DNA of 64,000 nt. Source: Rhizobium deserti (lineage in GTDB: Bacteria > Pseudomonadota > Alphaproteobacteria > Rhizobiales > Rhizobiaceae). The translations under genes were made by a program, and so were the position numbers. The stretch covers positions 682,001 to 746,000 of the forward strand of contig NZ_SMTL01000001.1 in NCBI RefSeq assembly GCF_004358025.1, read 5' to 3'. Positions within the stretch are counted from its first letter, which is position 1. Each line of letters starts with the position of its first letter. Below the pieces are notes generated by a model that was given only the letters and a program-made list of their open reading frames with translations, was not told where the DNA came from and made no database searches. Below are positions 7,725 to 16,989 of the stretch, piece after piece.

Positions 7725-8845
7725 AGCTGATCCGCCGATCCTGGCAGGGTGCTTTGGCGCTTCTTCTCTGCCTTGCCGCCTTGCCCTTGCTGCCGCTGCT
7801 CGGCCCCGATGCCGCAACGGCTGCCGGAAACGGTGTCACGGTCCTGATCTTCGCGCTGATCGTGGGTGCAGCCCTCGTCTCCTTTGCAAGGCTCTCGGCC
7901 CCGATCCTCGCGGCAATCCTGTTCGTCGGCGTCTATGCGGCCGCCTGGCTGCTGATCGGCTTGCTATCCGGCAACGAGGGGCACGCGACATCGGCCTTCT
8001 TCCCGCTGATCGCGGCGAGCTGGCTGATGGCATGGCGCTGCGTATCGGCGCTGTCTGCCGTAGAGACCCGTTCGGCCACGACCGAGGCGCTGTTGCGCCT
8101 GCTGATCCCGGCAATCTTCGGCGCCTGGATCCTCATCCTCTGGGAGGCCGTGACCCGCGGCGCCGGCGTGCCCTTCATCCTCCTGCCGCCGCCCTCGGCC
8201 ATCGGCGAGCGGCTGGCGAGTTCGGTTCCGATCCTCTGGGCGGACGTGCGCCAAACGATCTTCAAGGCCGTGCTCTTCGGCTACATTGTCGGCTGCGCCG
8301 CGGGCTTTGTGACCGCCATTCTTGCCGATCGGATCGCCTTCCTTCGCCGCGGCCTGCTGCCGATCGGCAATTTGGCGTCGGCGCTGCCGATTGTCGGCGT
8401 GGCGCCGATCATGGTCATGTGGTTCGGCTTCGACTGGCAATCCAAGGCCGCCGTGGTGATCATCATGACCTTCTTCCCCATGCTGGTGAACACGGTGGCC
8501 GGCCTGTCCGCCTCGGGCATCATGGAGCGTGACCTGATGCGCTCCTATGCTTCCGACTATTGGCAGACGCTGGTCAAGCTGCGCCTGCCGGCCGCCATGC
8601 CCTTCATCTTCAATGCGCTGAAGATCAATTCGACGCTGGCGCTGATCGGCGCCATCGTTGCGGAATTCTTCGGTACGCCGATTGTCGGCATGGGGTTCCG
8701 CATCTCGACCGAGATCGGTCGCATGAATGTCGACATGGTCTGGGCCGAAATCGCTGTTGCAGCGCTGGCCGGATCGGTTTTCTATGGGCTTGTGTCGCTC
8801 GGCGAAAGGATCACGACATTCTGGCATCCGTCTAACCGAAGCTAG
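7721..8845 (+). CDS. ABC importer permease 2, ThiX/SsuC type
   Basis: Inner-membrane permease, 374 residues, longer than the usual 250-280 because the N-terminal 130 residues add about four extra hydrophobic spans before the transport domain. The C-terminal BPD_transp_1 domain has an EAA loop near RSYASDYWQTLVKLRLPAAMP, with the conserved LRLPAA-P. The ATG at 7721 overlaps the permease 1 stop (ATGA). It is followed by a short intergenic hairpin (8856-8871) and the binding protein, the standard order of such operons. Confidence 0.9.
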   Translation: MKLIRRSWQGALALLLCLAALPLLPLLGPDAATAAGNGVTVLIFALIVGAALVSFARLSAPILAAILFVGVYAAAWLLIGLLSGNEGHATSAFFPLIAASWLMAWRCVSALSAVETRSATTEALLRLLIPAIFGAWILILWEAVTRGAGVPFILLPPPSAIGERLASSVPILWADVRQTIFKAVLFGYIVGCAAGFVTAILADRIAFLRRGLLPIGNLASALPIVGVAPIMVMWFGFDWQSKAAVVIIMTFFPMLVNTVAGLSASGIMERDLMRSYASDYWQTLVKLRLPAAMPFIFNALKINSTLALIGAIVAEFFGTPIVGMGFRISTEIGRMNVDMVWAEIAVAALAGSVFYGLVSLGERITTFWHPSNRS

Positions 8846-8855
8846 GCGCTGATAT

Positions 8856-8871
8856 CCGGGCCGCAGCCCGG
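8856..8871 (+). other. Short hairpin between permease and binding-protein genes
   Basis: CCGGGC-CGCA-GCCCGG forms a 6-bp GC stem with a 4-base loop, 36 bases before the binding-protein start. There is no T-tract, so I see it as a possible mRNA-stabilising or attenuating element that allows higher expression of the binding protein, not as a terminator. Confidence 0.4.
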
Positions 8872-8906
8872 CAATGACAAGAGCTACCAAACAGAGGGAA
8901 ACGACA

Positions 8907-9878
8907 ATGAAAAAGATGATGATGGCATTCCTGGCAGGCAGCATGGCGATGGCGGCCTCGCAAGCAATGGCGGCCGATCCCGTCACACTGCAGCTGAAAT
9001 GGGTCGCTCAGGGCCAGTTCGGCGGCTATTACGTGGCTAAGGATAAGGGGTTTTACGAAGACGAAGGTCTTGACGTGACGATCAAGCCGGGCGGGCCTGA
9101 CATTGCGCCGGAACAGGTGATCGCCGGCGGCGGTGCAGACGTCATCGTCGACTGGATGGGTGGTGCGCTGGTGGCTCGTGAGAAAGGCGTGCCGCTGACC
9201 AATATTGCCCAGCCCTACCAGAAGTCGGGGCTCCAGCTGATCTGCCCGAAGGACGGCCCGGTCAAGACGGAAGCCGATTTCAAGGGCCATACGCTCGGCG
9301 TCTGGTTCTTCGGCAACGAATATCCTTTCTTCGCCTGGATGAACAAGCTGGGCTTGAAGACCGACGGCGGCAAGGATGGGGTAACGGTTCTCAAGCAGAG
9401 TTTTGACGTCCAGCCGCTGATCCAGAAGCAGGCCGACTGCATTTCGGTCATGACCTATAATGAATACTGGCAGGCCATCGACGCGGGCTTCAAGCAGGAA
9501 GACCTGATCGTCTTCAACTATACCGCCCTTGGCAACGATCTGCTTGAGGACGGTCTTTATGTGCTCGATACCAAACTCAAGGACCCGAAGTTCAAGGAGA
9601 ACATGGTCAAGTTCGTGCGCGCCTCGATGAAGGGCTGGAAATATGCGATCGACAACCCAGAAGAGGCGGCCGAAATCGTCATGGACAATGGCGGCCAGGA
9701 CGAGAACCACCAGAAGCGAATGATGGGTGAAGTGGCCAAGCTGATCGGCGACGGATCGGGCAAGCTGGACATGGCGACCTATGACCGCACGGTGAAGGCT
9801 CTGCTCGACCAGAAGATCATCTCGAAGAAGCCGGAAGGCGCCTATACGGCAGACATTACGTCAGCAGCGCTAAAATAA
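8907..9878 (+). CDS. ABC importer substrate-binding protein, NMT1/THI5-like
   Basis: Periplasmic solute receptor of the importer. The start at 8907 (MKKMMMAFLAGS) gives a classical signal peptide ending in AMAADP and has a GAGGGAA site; the ATG at 8874 would add 11 unusual residues in front. The mature part begins with VTLQLKWVAQGQFGGYYVAKDKGFY, the THI5/NMT1 pattern found in hydroxymethylpyrimidine and related receptors, and continues with GGGADVIVDWMG and QPYQKSGLQLI. Family members bind pyrimidine precursors of thiamine, riboflavin-like compounds, nitrate or sulfonates; the operon argues for a pyrimidine or hydantoin ligand. Confidence 0.9.
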   Translation: MKKMMMAFLAGSMAMAASQAMAADPVTLQLKWVAQGQFGGYYVAKDKGFYEDEGLDVTIKPGGPDIAPEQVIAGGGADVIVDWMGGALVAREKGVPLTNIAQPYQKSGLQLICPKDGPVKTEADFKGHTLGVWFFGNEYPFFAWMNKLGLKTDGGKDGVTVLKQSFDVQPLIQKQADCISVMTYNEYWQAIDAGFKQEDLIVFNYTALGNDLLEDGLYVLDTKLKDPKFKENMVKFVRASMKGWKYAIDNPEEAAEIVMDNGGQDENHQKRMMGEVAKLIGDGSGKLDMATYDRTVKALLDQKIISKKPEGAYTADITSAALK

Positions 9879-9887
9879 CGCGCGTTG

Positions 9888-9923
9888 GGAGCCGGACCAT
9901 TCTCGCTCGGATGGCCCGGCTCC
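9888..9923 (+). terminator. Inverted repeat ending the pyrimidine operon
   Basis: GGAGCCGG-A-CCAT and ATGG-C-CCGGCTCC form a 12-bp stem with one mismatch around a 10-base loop, starting 9 bases after the binding-protein stop. A T-tract is missing, so termination may be inefficient or the element may protect the mRNA end. Confidence 0.5.
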
Positions 9924-10146
9924 GCCACAACCATAACCAAAACTCATTCCTTCCATAACCGCTGCGGATTGATTTCTGGTCTTCCAGCACGTAATACTGC
10001 GGCCTGAGGAATCTTTCGCTGCTGGTCTTGCAACTTATTTCTGTGGTTGCCACCTAAGCGTGGGTCTTGTGCGTGGAGGGGCGTGGCGAGGCCTGGGACA
10101 ATCCCGAAGCGAACAAATCGCCCTCTTCTCGTGTGGAAGTTGCCGT

Positions 10147-11343
10147 ATGTTTCGCAGTCCCCTTCGCCTTGTCCGCTCCACAGCATTGCTTGCTTCTTTG
10201 ATGACGGCTACCTTCGCATGGGCGCAGGAGCCAGGCCAGCCGGCTACGGCGCAGCCGAAGCTACCTGCCATTGTGGTGACGAAGACGGTCGAAAAGCAGA
10301 TGACCGACCGCGTGATCGCCACAGGCAGCATCCGCCCGGTGGACGAGATCTACGTGCAACCGCTGGTAGATGGTCTTTCGATAAAGGCCATCAATGTCGA
10401 TGTCGGCAGCGAAGTGACGGCCGAGAGTATCCTTGCTTCTCTCAACGATGACGCCTTGATCCTTGAAAAAAGCCAGCTTCAGGCCAACAAGGCCAAGGCC
10501 GAAGCCGGCGTGGCCCAATACAAGGCGCAGGTCCTGGAAGCCCAGGCCAATCTGGACGATGCGAAGCGCCAGCGCGACCGCACCCAGCGCCTGAGCCAGA
10601 GCGGCACGAGCACGGTTTCGCAGCTCGAACAGGCCGTTGCCCAGGTCCAGGTGGCTGAGGCTCGCCTCAATGCCGCCAATCAGGCGGTTGTCGTAGGTCA
10701 GTCGGACATTGCGGTTGTCGCCGCTCAGATCAAGGATATCGACCTCAAGCTGACCCGAACCGGCGTCAAGACACCAGTCGATGGCGTGGTTTCTGCGAAG
10801 AATGCCAAGATCGGCGCCATCGCCAGCGGCGCGGGCGAGCCCTTGTTCACCGTCATCAAGAATGGCGCGATCGAGCTGGTTGCGGATCTGTCGGAGACGG
10901 ATATCCAGAAGGTAAAAATAGGCCAACGCGCCAGCGTGACAGTCGCTGGAAGCAGCAAGCCAATCGAGGGCAAGGTGCGGCTTGTTTCGCCAACCGTCGA
11001 TCCGACAAACCGGCTTGGCCTTGTCAACATCGTCGTCGACGGCGACAGCGGGGCCCGCTCCGGCATGTATGCGAGTGCCGAAATCATTGTCACGGAAACC
11101 AATGCGCTTGCTCTGCCATTGTCTGCCGTTACCACAAGCCAGTCCGGATCGAGCGCCCGGCGCGTCGAGGATAATGTCGTCAAGCAGGTCAAGGTCGAAA
11201 CCGGCATCCAGGATGGCGGCTTCGTCCAGATCGTCAGCGGTCTGCAGGCGGGCGATCTGGTAGTGGCCAAGGCCGGTGCCTTCGTGCGCGACGGTGACAG
11301 GATCGCGCCCGTACCCACCGAACCTGCCACTGTTGCGAACTGA
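10147..11343 (+). CDS. RND efflux periplasmic adaptor subunit
   Basis: Membrane fusion protein linking the RND pump encoded next to an outer-membrane channel. From the ATG at 10147 (398 residues) there is a signal peptide (RSTALLASLMTATFAWAQ), a beta/lipoyl half-motif (VDGLSIKAINVDVGSEV), a coiled-coil hairpin of about 100 residues rich in Ala/Gln/Lys (roughly residues 95-200), the second lipoyl half (TRTGVKTPVDGVVSAKNAKIG split around it) and a beta-barrel C-terminus. The open frame extends upstream to 10060, but those 29 residues (GLVRGGAWRG) look non-coding. It starts 9 bases before the pump gene ends its own leader, forming a two-gene operon without a local regulator. Confidence 0.92.
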   Translation: MFRSPLRLVRSTALLASLMTATFAWAQEPGQPATAQPKLPAIVVTKTVEKQMTDRVIATGSIRPVDEIYVQPLVDGLSIKAINVDVGSEVTAESILASLNDDALILEKSQLQANKAKAEAGVAQYKAQVLEAQANLDDAKRQRDRTQRLSQSGTSTVSQLEQAVAQVQVAEARLNAANQAVVVGQSDIAVVAAQIKDIDLKLTRTGVKTPVDGVVSAKNAKIGAIASGAGEPLFTVIKNGAIELVADLSETDIQKVKIGQRASVTVAGSSKPIEGKVRLVSPTVDPTNRLGLVNIVVDGDSGARSGMYASAEIIVTETNALALPLSAVTTSQSGSSARRVEDNVVKQVKVETGIQDGGFVQIVSGLQAGDLVVAKAGAFVRDGDRIAPVPTEPATVAN

Positions 11344-11352
11344 GGTCAGCCG

Positions 11353-14300
11353 ATGAACTTCTCCGCGTGGTCCATTCGCAATCCGATCGCACCCTTGCTT
11401 GGCTTCGCCTTGCTGCTGTTTGTCGGGATCCAGTCGTTTTATGCCCTGCCGATCACCCGCTTTCCCAATATCGATGTGCCGGTCGTGGCAATCACGGTGG
11501 TGCAGAGCGGCGCCTCGCCCGCCGAACTCGAAATGCAGGTGACGAAGGAGGTCGAGGACGCTGTCGCCTCCATCAGCGGCATCGACGAGATCCAGTCAAC
11601 GGTGACGGATGGACAGTCGCAGACCGTCGTTGTCTTCCGCATCGAAAAGCCGACGCCGGAGGCGGTGCAGGACACCAAGGACGCCATCGACAAGATCCGC
11701 AGCGACCTGCCGGCCGGCATCGAGGAGCCGGTGGTCAGCAAGGTGGATGTCGAAGGCCAGGCGATCCAGACATTTGCCGTTTCCTCGCCCAACATGACGC
11801 TGGAAGAACTGTCCTGGTTTGTAGACGACACGATCAAGCGGTCGCTCCAAGGCCAGCCGGGCGTTGGGCGGATCGACCGCTATGGCGGCGCGGATCGGGA
11901 AGTGCGGGTATCGCTGAATCCCGCCAAGCTAGATGCCTATGGCATTACTGCAGCGGATGTGAACCAGCAATTGCGCGGCACGAATGTGGATCTCGGCTCC
12001 GGCCGCGGCCAGGTGGCAGGCAACGAACAAACGATCCGCACCCTCGGCGATGCGCGCGACGTGGCGCAGCTCGCCGATACCACGATCATCCTGTCGAACG
12101 GCCGCTTCGTCAAACTGTCGGAGCTCGGCACGATTGCCGATACCTATGAAGAGCCGAAATCCTTTGCGCGCTTCAACGGCACGCCGGCCGTCACTTTCGC
12201 CGTTTTCCGCGCCAAGGGCGCCAGCGAAGTCTCGGTAGCCGAAACGGTCGCCACAAGCCTCGACCAGGTACGCAAGGGTAATGCGAATGTCGACATAGCA
12301 ATGGTCGACGATTCCGTCTACTTCACCTACGGAAATTACGAGGCAGCGCTTCACACCCTGGTGGAAGGTTCGATTCTTGCCGTCATCGTCGTCTTCCTGT
12401 TCCTCAGAAACTGGCGGGCAACTTTGATCGCAGCCGTCGCGCTGCCGCTTTCGGCCATTCCGACCTTCTGGATCATGGACATTATGGGGTTCTCGCTGAA
12501 CCTCGTCAGCTTCCTCGCCCTGACGCTTGCCACCGGTATTCTCGTGGACGATGCGATCGTCGAAATCGAGAACATTGCCCGTCACATCAAGATGGGAAAG
12601 ACACCCTACCGTGCAGCGCTTGAAGCTGCCGACGAGATCGGCCTCGCGGTTATCGCTACCAGCTTCACGATCATCGCCGTTTTTGTTCCGGTATCCTTCA
12701 TGCCGGGCATACCGGGCCAGTACTTCATCCAGTTCGGCTTGACCGTCGCCTTTTCCGTCTTCTTCTCGCTCATGGTCGCGCGACTGATCACGCCGCTGAT
12801 GGCTGCCTACCTGATGGGCGCCGAAGACGGCATGGAAGACCACGAGGACAATGACGGCTGGATCATGAAGGCCTATACCCGGCTCGTGACTGGTACGACC
12901 CGCCGCTGGTACTGGCGCTATGCCACGATGTTGGCCGCTATCGCCTTTCTCGCCGCCTCAGTAGTTCTCCTGAGCCAGGTGCCGGGCAGCTTTCTGCCGC
13001 CGGAGGACAATTCGCGCGTCGTCCTGTCGGTGGAACTGCCGCCGAACGCAACGCTTGACGAAACTGCGTCGACCACGGAAGCCATCGACAAGGCGGTCCG
13101 TGACATCGATGGCGTCGAAAGCGTCTTCATCCTCGGCGGTGCTTCCCCCAAGGGTGATCTGGAGCTGCGCCGCGCAACGGTGCGCGTAATCCTCCAGAAT
13201 ATCGACCACTCGCTGGTCAAGACGCTGGTCAACAAGGGGCTCGGGTCCTTGCCCTTGGTCGGGCAGTTCGTTCCGCACATAAAGGAAAACGGCCGCTCGC
13301 GCCCGCAATGGGATGTGGAAAAGGAAATCTTCGAGGCGATACACACCATTCCCGACGTGCGGATATCCAAGGTCAACGATCGGGCTGAGCGCGATCTCGC
13401 TTTCAACTTCCTGTCAACGAGCGAAGCCGATCTCAATGATGCCGTAAGCCTGCTCGAATCCAAGCTCCGCGGCTCTGCCGTCCTTGCAAACGTTTCTTCG
13501 GAAGGTGCCCTTCCGCGTCCGGAATTGCAGATCCGCCCGCGTCTGGCGGAAGCGTCGCGGCTTGGTATCACGCCGCAGCAGATCGCCGAAACAGTCCGCG
13601 TCGTCACCATCGGTGATATTGATGCCAATTTGGCGAAGATCTCGCTCGACGACCGGCAGATCCCGATCCGCGTGCAGGCCTCGCTCGACCTTCGTCGCAA
13701 TCTGGCATCCATTCGCTCGCTGAAGATCAAAACCGCTGCCGGCTCGACCGTGCCGCTCTACAGCGTCGCCGACGTGGATTATTCCGAAGGCCCGAGCTCG
13801 ATCAAGCGCAACAACCGCAACCGGGTCGTCGCCATCGGGTCGGACGTGCCGTTCGGCACCGCGCTCGATACGGCAACCGATGAATTCAAGCGGATCGTTG
13901 CGGAAACGGAGCTGCCGAAGACGGTCAGTCTGGCGGAAAGCGGCGACGCCAAGGTTCAGGGCGAGATGGTGCAGAGTTTCAGCAACGCCATGCTGCTCGG
14001 CCTGCTTCTCGTTCTGGTCGTGCTGATCCTGCTCTTCAAGGACGTCATCCAGCCCTTCACCATCCTCTTTTCGCTGCCGCTGGCTATCGGCGGCGTCGCC
14101 GTGGCGCTGATCATCACTCAGAACGCCCTTTCCATGCCGGTGCTGATCGGCATCCTGATGCTGATGGGTATTGTCACCAAGAACGCCATCCTGCTGGTGG
14201 ATTTCGCCATCGAGATGAAGCGCCACGGCCTGGAGCGGGTTCATGCCATGGTGGAAGCTGGCCGCAAGCGCGCCCGGCCGATCATCATGACCTCGATCGC

Positions 14301-14685
14301 CATGTCGGCCGGCATGCTGCCATCAGCCTTAGGCGTCGGCGAAGGCGGCTCGTTCCGGGCGCCCATGGCGATTGCCGTCATCGGCGGCATTATCGTGTCG
14401 ACGGTCCTCTCCCTCCTGGTCGTCCCGGCCTTCTTCCTGATCATGGACGACCTTTCGCGTCTTCTCGGGCGGTTGTTCGGCCGCTTGGTCGGCAAAAAGG
14501 ATGAAGAGGAGACGGAACTGTCGACCGAGGAACTGGCAAGGCAGGCGCAAAGGAACAGCCAGTCCATCAGCGTGCTAGACGAGCGTCTGTCTCGTATCGA
14601 GCGGCAGACGAATGCCAATGACAGCGCTCCGGGTGCGCATATCGGTGGCCGGGTTCTACGACTGCCGCCGACCGCCGCCGACTAA
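11353..14685 (+). CDS. RND multidrug efflux pump, HAE-1 type
   Basis: Inner-membrane proton/drug antiporter of 1110 residues, slightly longer than the usual 1030-1050. The N-terminus (SIRNPIAPLLGFALLLFVG) is the first span; GASPAELEMQVTKEVEDAV is the typical periplasmic opening; TM4 carries the essential acidic pair in ATGILVDDAIVEIENI; the second half repeats the fold with LMGIVTKNAILLVDFAIE and RPIIMTSIAMSAGMLP. The extra C-terminal 60 residues form a charged, partly coiled tail (ELARQAQRNSQSISVLDERL) not needed in E. coli AcrB. Substrates cannot be told from sequence. A strong terminator follows. Confidence 0.95.
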   Translation: MNFSAWSIRNPIAPLLGFALLLFVGIQSFYALPITRFPNIDVPVVAITVVQSGASPAELEMQVTKEVEDAVASISGIDEIQSTVTDGQSQTVVVFRIEKPTPEAVQDTKDAIDKIRSDLPAGIEEPVVSKVDVEGQAIQTFAVSSPNMTLEELSWFVDDTIKRSLQGQPGVGRIDRYGGADREVRVSLNPAKLDAYGITAADVNQQLRGTNVDLGSGRGQVAGNEQTIRTLGDARDVAQLADTTIILSNGRFVKLSELGTIADTYEEPKSFARFNGTPAVTFAVFRAKGASEVSVAETVATSLDQVRKGNANVDIAMVDDSVYFTYGNYEAALHTLVEGSILAVIVVFLFLRNWRATLIAAVALPLSAIPTFWIMDIMGFSLNLVSFLALTLATGILVDDAIVEIENIARHIKMGKTPYRAALEAADEIGLAVIATSFTIIAVFVPVSFMPGIPGQYFIQFGLTVAFSVFFSLMVARLITPLMAAYLMGAEDGMEDHEDNDGWIMKAYTRLVTGTTRRWYWRYATMLAAIAFLAASVVLLSQVPGSFLPPEDNSRVVLSVELPPNATLDETASTTEAIDKAVRDIDGVESVFILGGASPKGDLELRRATVRVILQNIDHSLVKTLVNKGLGSLPLVGQFVPHIKENGRSRPQWDVEKEIFEAIHTIPDVRISKVNDRAERDLAFNFLSTSEADLNDAVSLLESKLRGSAVLANVSSEGALPRPELQIRPRLAEASRLGITPQQIAETVRVVTIGDIDANLAKISLDDRQIPIRVQASLDLRRNLASIRSLKIKTAAGSTVPLYSVADVDYSEGPSSIKRNNRNRVVAIGSDVPFGTALDTATDEFKRIVAETELPKTVSLAESGDAKVQGEMVQSFSNAMLLGLLLVLVVLILLFKDVIQPFTILFSLPLAIGGVAVALIITQNALSMPVLIGILMLMGIVTKNAILLVDFAIEMKRHGLERVHAMVEAGRKRARPIIMTSIAMSAGMLPSALGVGEGGSFRAPMAIAVIGGIIVSTVLSLLVVPAFFLIMDDLSRLLGRLFGRLVGKKDEEETELSTEELARQAQRNSQSISVLDERLSRIERQTNANDSAPGAHIGGRVLRLPPTAAD

Positions 14686-14694
14686 TGCCGGACG

Positions 14695-14718
14695 GCCGGG
14701 CGTTCGCCCGGCTTTTTT
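14695..14718 (+). terminator. Rho-independent terminator of the RND operon
   Basis: GCCGGGCG-TT-CGCCCGGC, an 8-bp perfect stem (in practice seven pairs and a TTCG-like loop) followed directly by TTTTTTC, 9 bases after the pump stop codon. Confidence 0.9.
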
Positions 14719-14748
14719 CTGCGCAGCTTGGAAAAAAAGCGTCGAAAT

Positions 14749-14762
14749 TTGATCGATGTCAA
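14749..14762 (+). promoter_or_regulatory. FNR/FixK-type anaerobox
   Basis: TTGAT-CGAT-GTCAA matches the consensus TTGAT-NNNN-ATCAA with one mismatch. It lies just before the Crp/Fnr-family gene and overlaps the most upstream possible ATG (14756), which argues that this ATG is not the real start. With activation from about -41.5, transcription would begin near 14797. The downstream regulator has the E-x-x-S-R recognition helix that reads this box, so autoregulation is likely. Confidence 0.65.
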
Positions 14763-14839
14763 ACCCGCCTTCCCACGAGCTGGTATTTTTGAATCATTCG
14801 AAAGTGCAGTGGCTTTATACCATGGAAGAGACGGCAGAA

Positions 14840-15526
14840 ATGATGAACAGCAACCTCAAGCTCAACAGCCGGGATCGGGCGGTTCTCATGAAAACGCCGT
14901 TCCTGAACGGCTTGGGTTCAAGTTCGCTGGTGGGAATGCTGTCGGCCATGTCCGTGTTGAGCCTGGCGAGCCGCACATCTATATTTCGTGAAGGTGAGAA
15001 GCCGGACGCTTTCTACTGCGTGCTGAGCGGCTATGTCCGGCTTTATCGGCTCAGCCATGAGGGGCGGGAAGCCGATATCCAGATTTGCGGTCCCGGTGAA
15101 ACTTTTGCCGAATGCCTTCTTTATGGGGGTGATCGATATGCTCATCACGCCCAGGCTGCTGAAAACGTCACTTTGGCACGCTTCGACATGCAGGCGGTTC
15201 GTGATCTGGCCGATGAGCAGAAGGACGTAGCCAGGGCGGTCATGACCTCCCTGTCGCGACACCTTCTCAATTCCATGGACTGCGTCGCCAATGATCGCCT
15301 GTTCACGGCCCCGCAGCGGGTGGCGAACTATATTCTGGCCCGCTGTCCTGTTGACGGCGGTCCGGCGTCGATCCGGCTGCCGTTCCAGAAGAGCCTGCTC
15401 GCGGGAATGCTGGGGCTTGCGCCTGAAGCGCTTTCCCGCGCCTTTTCAACGCTTCGCAAGACGGGCGTCACGGTGCGAGGGCGGGCAATCCAGGTTGTCG
15501 ACGTGGCGGCCCTGCGCGATATTTAA
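14840..15526 (+). CDS. Crp/Fnr-family regulator without FNR iron-sulfur cysteines
   Basis: Transcription regulator with an N-terminal cyclic-nucleotide-fold domain (REGEKPDAFYCVLSGYVRLY, then GPGETFAECLLYGG) and a C-terminal winged helix whose recognition helix reads PEALSRAFSTLRKTG, the E-x-x-S-R pattern that contacts TTGAT half-sites. No N-terminal Cys cluster is present, so it belongs with FixK/NnrR/Dnr-like proteins, not with oxygen-sensing FNR. I start at 14840 because GGAAGAG precedes it at good distance and the anaerobox covers the ATG at 14756; 14822 and 14843 are other options. It is convergent with the ure operon and its targets are unknown. Confidence 0.88.
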   Translation: MMNSNLKLNSRDRAVLMKTPFLNGLGSSSLVGMLSAMSVLSLASRTSIFREGEKPDAFYCVLSGYVRLYRLSHEGREADIQICGPGETFAECLLYGGDRYAHHAQAAENVTLARFDMQAVRDLADEQKDVARAVMTSLSRHLLNSMDCVANDRLFTAPQRVANYILARCPVDGGPASIRLPFQKSLLAGMLGLAPEALSRAFSTLRKTGVTVRGRAIQVVDVAALRDI

Positions 15527-15613
15527 GTTCAAGCGAGGCGTTCCGGATCTGGCGGGATCCAGGCCCTCTTGGAGAGCATGCCGCACCGCAGGCGGGCGGA
15601 GTGGCATGTTGAG

Positions 15614-15643
15614 GGCCGGCAGCTTTCGAGGGAGTTGCCGGCC
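15614..15643 (-). terminator. Possible terminator between ureG and the Crp/Fnr gene
   Basis: GGCCGGCA (15614-15621) pairs with TGCCGGCC (15636-15643) around a 14-base loop in the short region between convergent genes. There is no clear T-tract on either strand, so the assignment is weak. Confidence 0.4.
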
Positions 15644-15650
15644 AAATTCC

Positions 15651-16262
15651 TTACAGCCCGCCCTCTGTCTTCAGGAAGCGGACCACATGGTCCACGCCAT
15701 CCCCACGTTTCAGGTCGGTAAAGATATGCGGCTTGGCGTCCCGCATTCGGCTCGCATCCCGGTCCATGACATCGAGATCTGCGCCCACATAGGGCGCCAG
15801 GTCTTTCTTGTTGATGATCAACAGGTCGGAGCGGGTAATGCCAGGGCCACCCTTGCGGGGAATTTCCTCGCCCTGGCAGGTCGAGATCACGTAGATGGTA
15901 ATATCCGCGAGATCCGGTGAAAATGTTGCCGCAAGGTTATCGCCGCCGGATTCGATGAAGACAAGATCGAGATCCGGGAACCGTTGGTTCAGCCCCGCAA
16001 TGGCCTGCAGGTTAATGGTGGCGTCTTCTCGAATGGCGGTATGGGGGCAGCCGCCCGTCTCGACGCCGACAATGCGGTCGGACGACAGCGCCTGCATCCG
16101 CACCAGCGCCTCGGCATCCTCCTTGGTATAGATGTCGTTGGTGACGACGGCGACCGAATAGTCGTCACGCATCGCCTTGCACAGCTTTTCCGTCAAAGCC
16201 GTCTTGCCCGACCCGACAGGCCCGCCGATGCCGACGCGCAAGGGTCCGTTCGCCGATTTCAT
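15651..16262 (-). CDS. ureG: Urease accessory GTPase UreG
   Basis: Delivers nickel to apo-urease with energy from GTP, within the UreD-UreF-UreG complex. The 203-residue protein starts at the ATG of 16262 ([14 protein letters not shown]). It has the P-loop [15 protein letters not shown], the nickel-binding [13 protein letters not shown] (Cys-Pro-His), [19 protein letters not shown] and the GTP base-specificity motif [13 protein letters not shown]. It is the last gene of the ure operon, 40 bases after ureF. Confidence 0.97.
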   Translation of the reverse strand: MKSANGPLRVGIGGPVGSGKTALTEKLCKAMRDDYSVAVVTNDIYTKEDAEALVRMQALSSDRIVGVETGGCPHTAIREDATINLQAIAGLNQRFPDLDLVFIESGGDNLAATFSPDLADITIYVISTCQGEEIPRKGGPGITRSDLLIINKKDLAPYVGADLDVMDRDASRMRDAKPHIFTDLKRGDGVDHVVRFLKTEGGL

Positions 16263-16302
16263 GTTCGTCCTTTCAATCCACATCTAGGCTTAGTTTCCAT
16301 TC

Positions 16303-16983
16303 TCAGGAGCGGAAAAGCCGCGAGTACTGCGTTTCATGTCTCAGCGACGCGATCTCCGCCTGCACGGCTGCGCCTCCGAGATCCTCAAGTGTGGTCGTGG
16401 AAACCCTCCTGCCGATTTCAGCAAGCAAATCTTCCATGCCAGCAAGAATGGCCACGCCCTCTACCTGCCCGCACGCGCCGAGCCGGATGCTGGCGGAAAC
16501 AGACTGCGATATTGCGGCATGCAGATAGGCAGCCAGCCCGTCGCTCAGCGGTACCTTATGCGCCGCAGCCACGGCACCGACTGCAACCGGATACGGCACT
16601 TCGCCAGGTAACCTGTCCAGAACCGGATGCGGCCAAGCAGTGGCTGCCGCGACAAAGGCCTTGCCGAGCGACAGCGTCTCGGCGAACCGCTCGGCTGACC
16701 CGGCCATGGCCAATCCCAGCTCAGCCAGTTCCTTCAGCACCGCCTCGTCATCGTAGTGCCGCCAGACTTCAGCAAACAACACGGCATCGTTCCACAGCGT
16801 CCCGCGCTGCAAAAGCGCCGAAAGCCAGGCCTCGACATCCGCCGCATCCTTGACAAGCCGGTCGTGAACCGCCCGCTCCAGGCCGCCCGACCAGGCAAAG
16901 CCGCCGATCGGGAAGGCCGGCGATAGCCAGGCCATCAGCCGCAGAAGCGCCTTCGTGTCGAGCGTATCGGGCATGCCTGTCAT
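16303..16983 (-). CDS. ureF: Urease accessory protein UreF
   Basis: Scaffold and putative GTPase-gating factor that bridges UreD and UreG during nickel loading. The all-helical 226-residue protein shows the family opening LMAWLSPAFPIGGFAWSGGLE and the internal GKAFVAAA and PYPVAVGAVAAAHKVPL segments. It begins 6 bases after the ureE stop. The ATG at 16983 or the in-frame ATG at 16974 are both usable. Confidence 0.96.
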   Translation of the reverse strand: MTGMPDTLDTKALLRLMAWLSPAFPIGGFAWSGGLERAVHDRLVKDAADVEAWLSALLQRGTLWNDAVLFAEVWRHYDDEAVLKELAELGLAMAGSAERFAETLSLGKAFVAAATAWPHPVLDRLPGEVPYPVAVGAVAAAHKVPLSDGLAAYLHAAISQSVSASIRLGACGQVEGVAILAGMEDLLAEIGRRVSTTTLEDLGGAAVQAEIASLRHETQYSRLFRS

Positions 16984-16989
16984 TGCCGC

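Noticed and set aside
8856..8871. Terminator between importer permease and binding protein
   Set aside because: Six-base stem with no T-tract in the middle of a functional operon; kept only as a hairpin.
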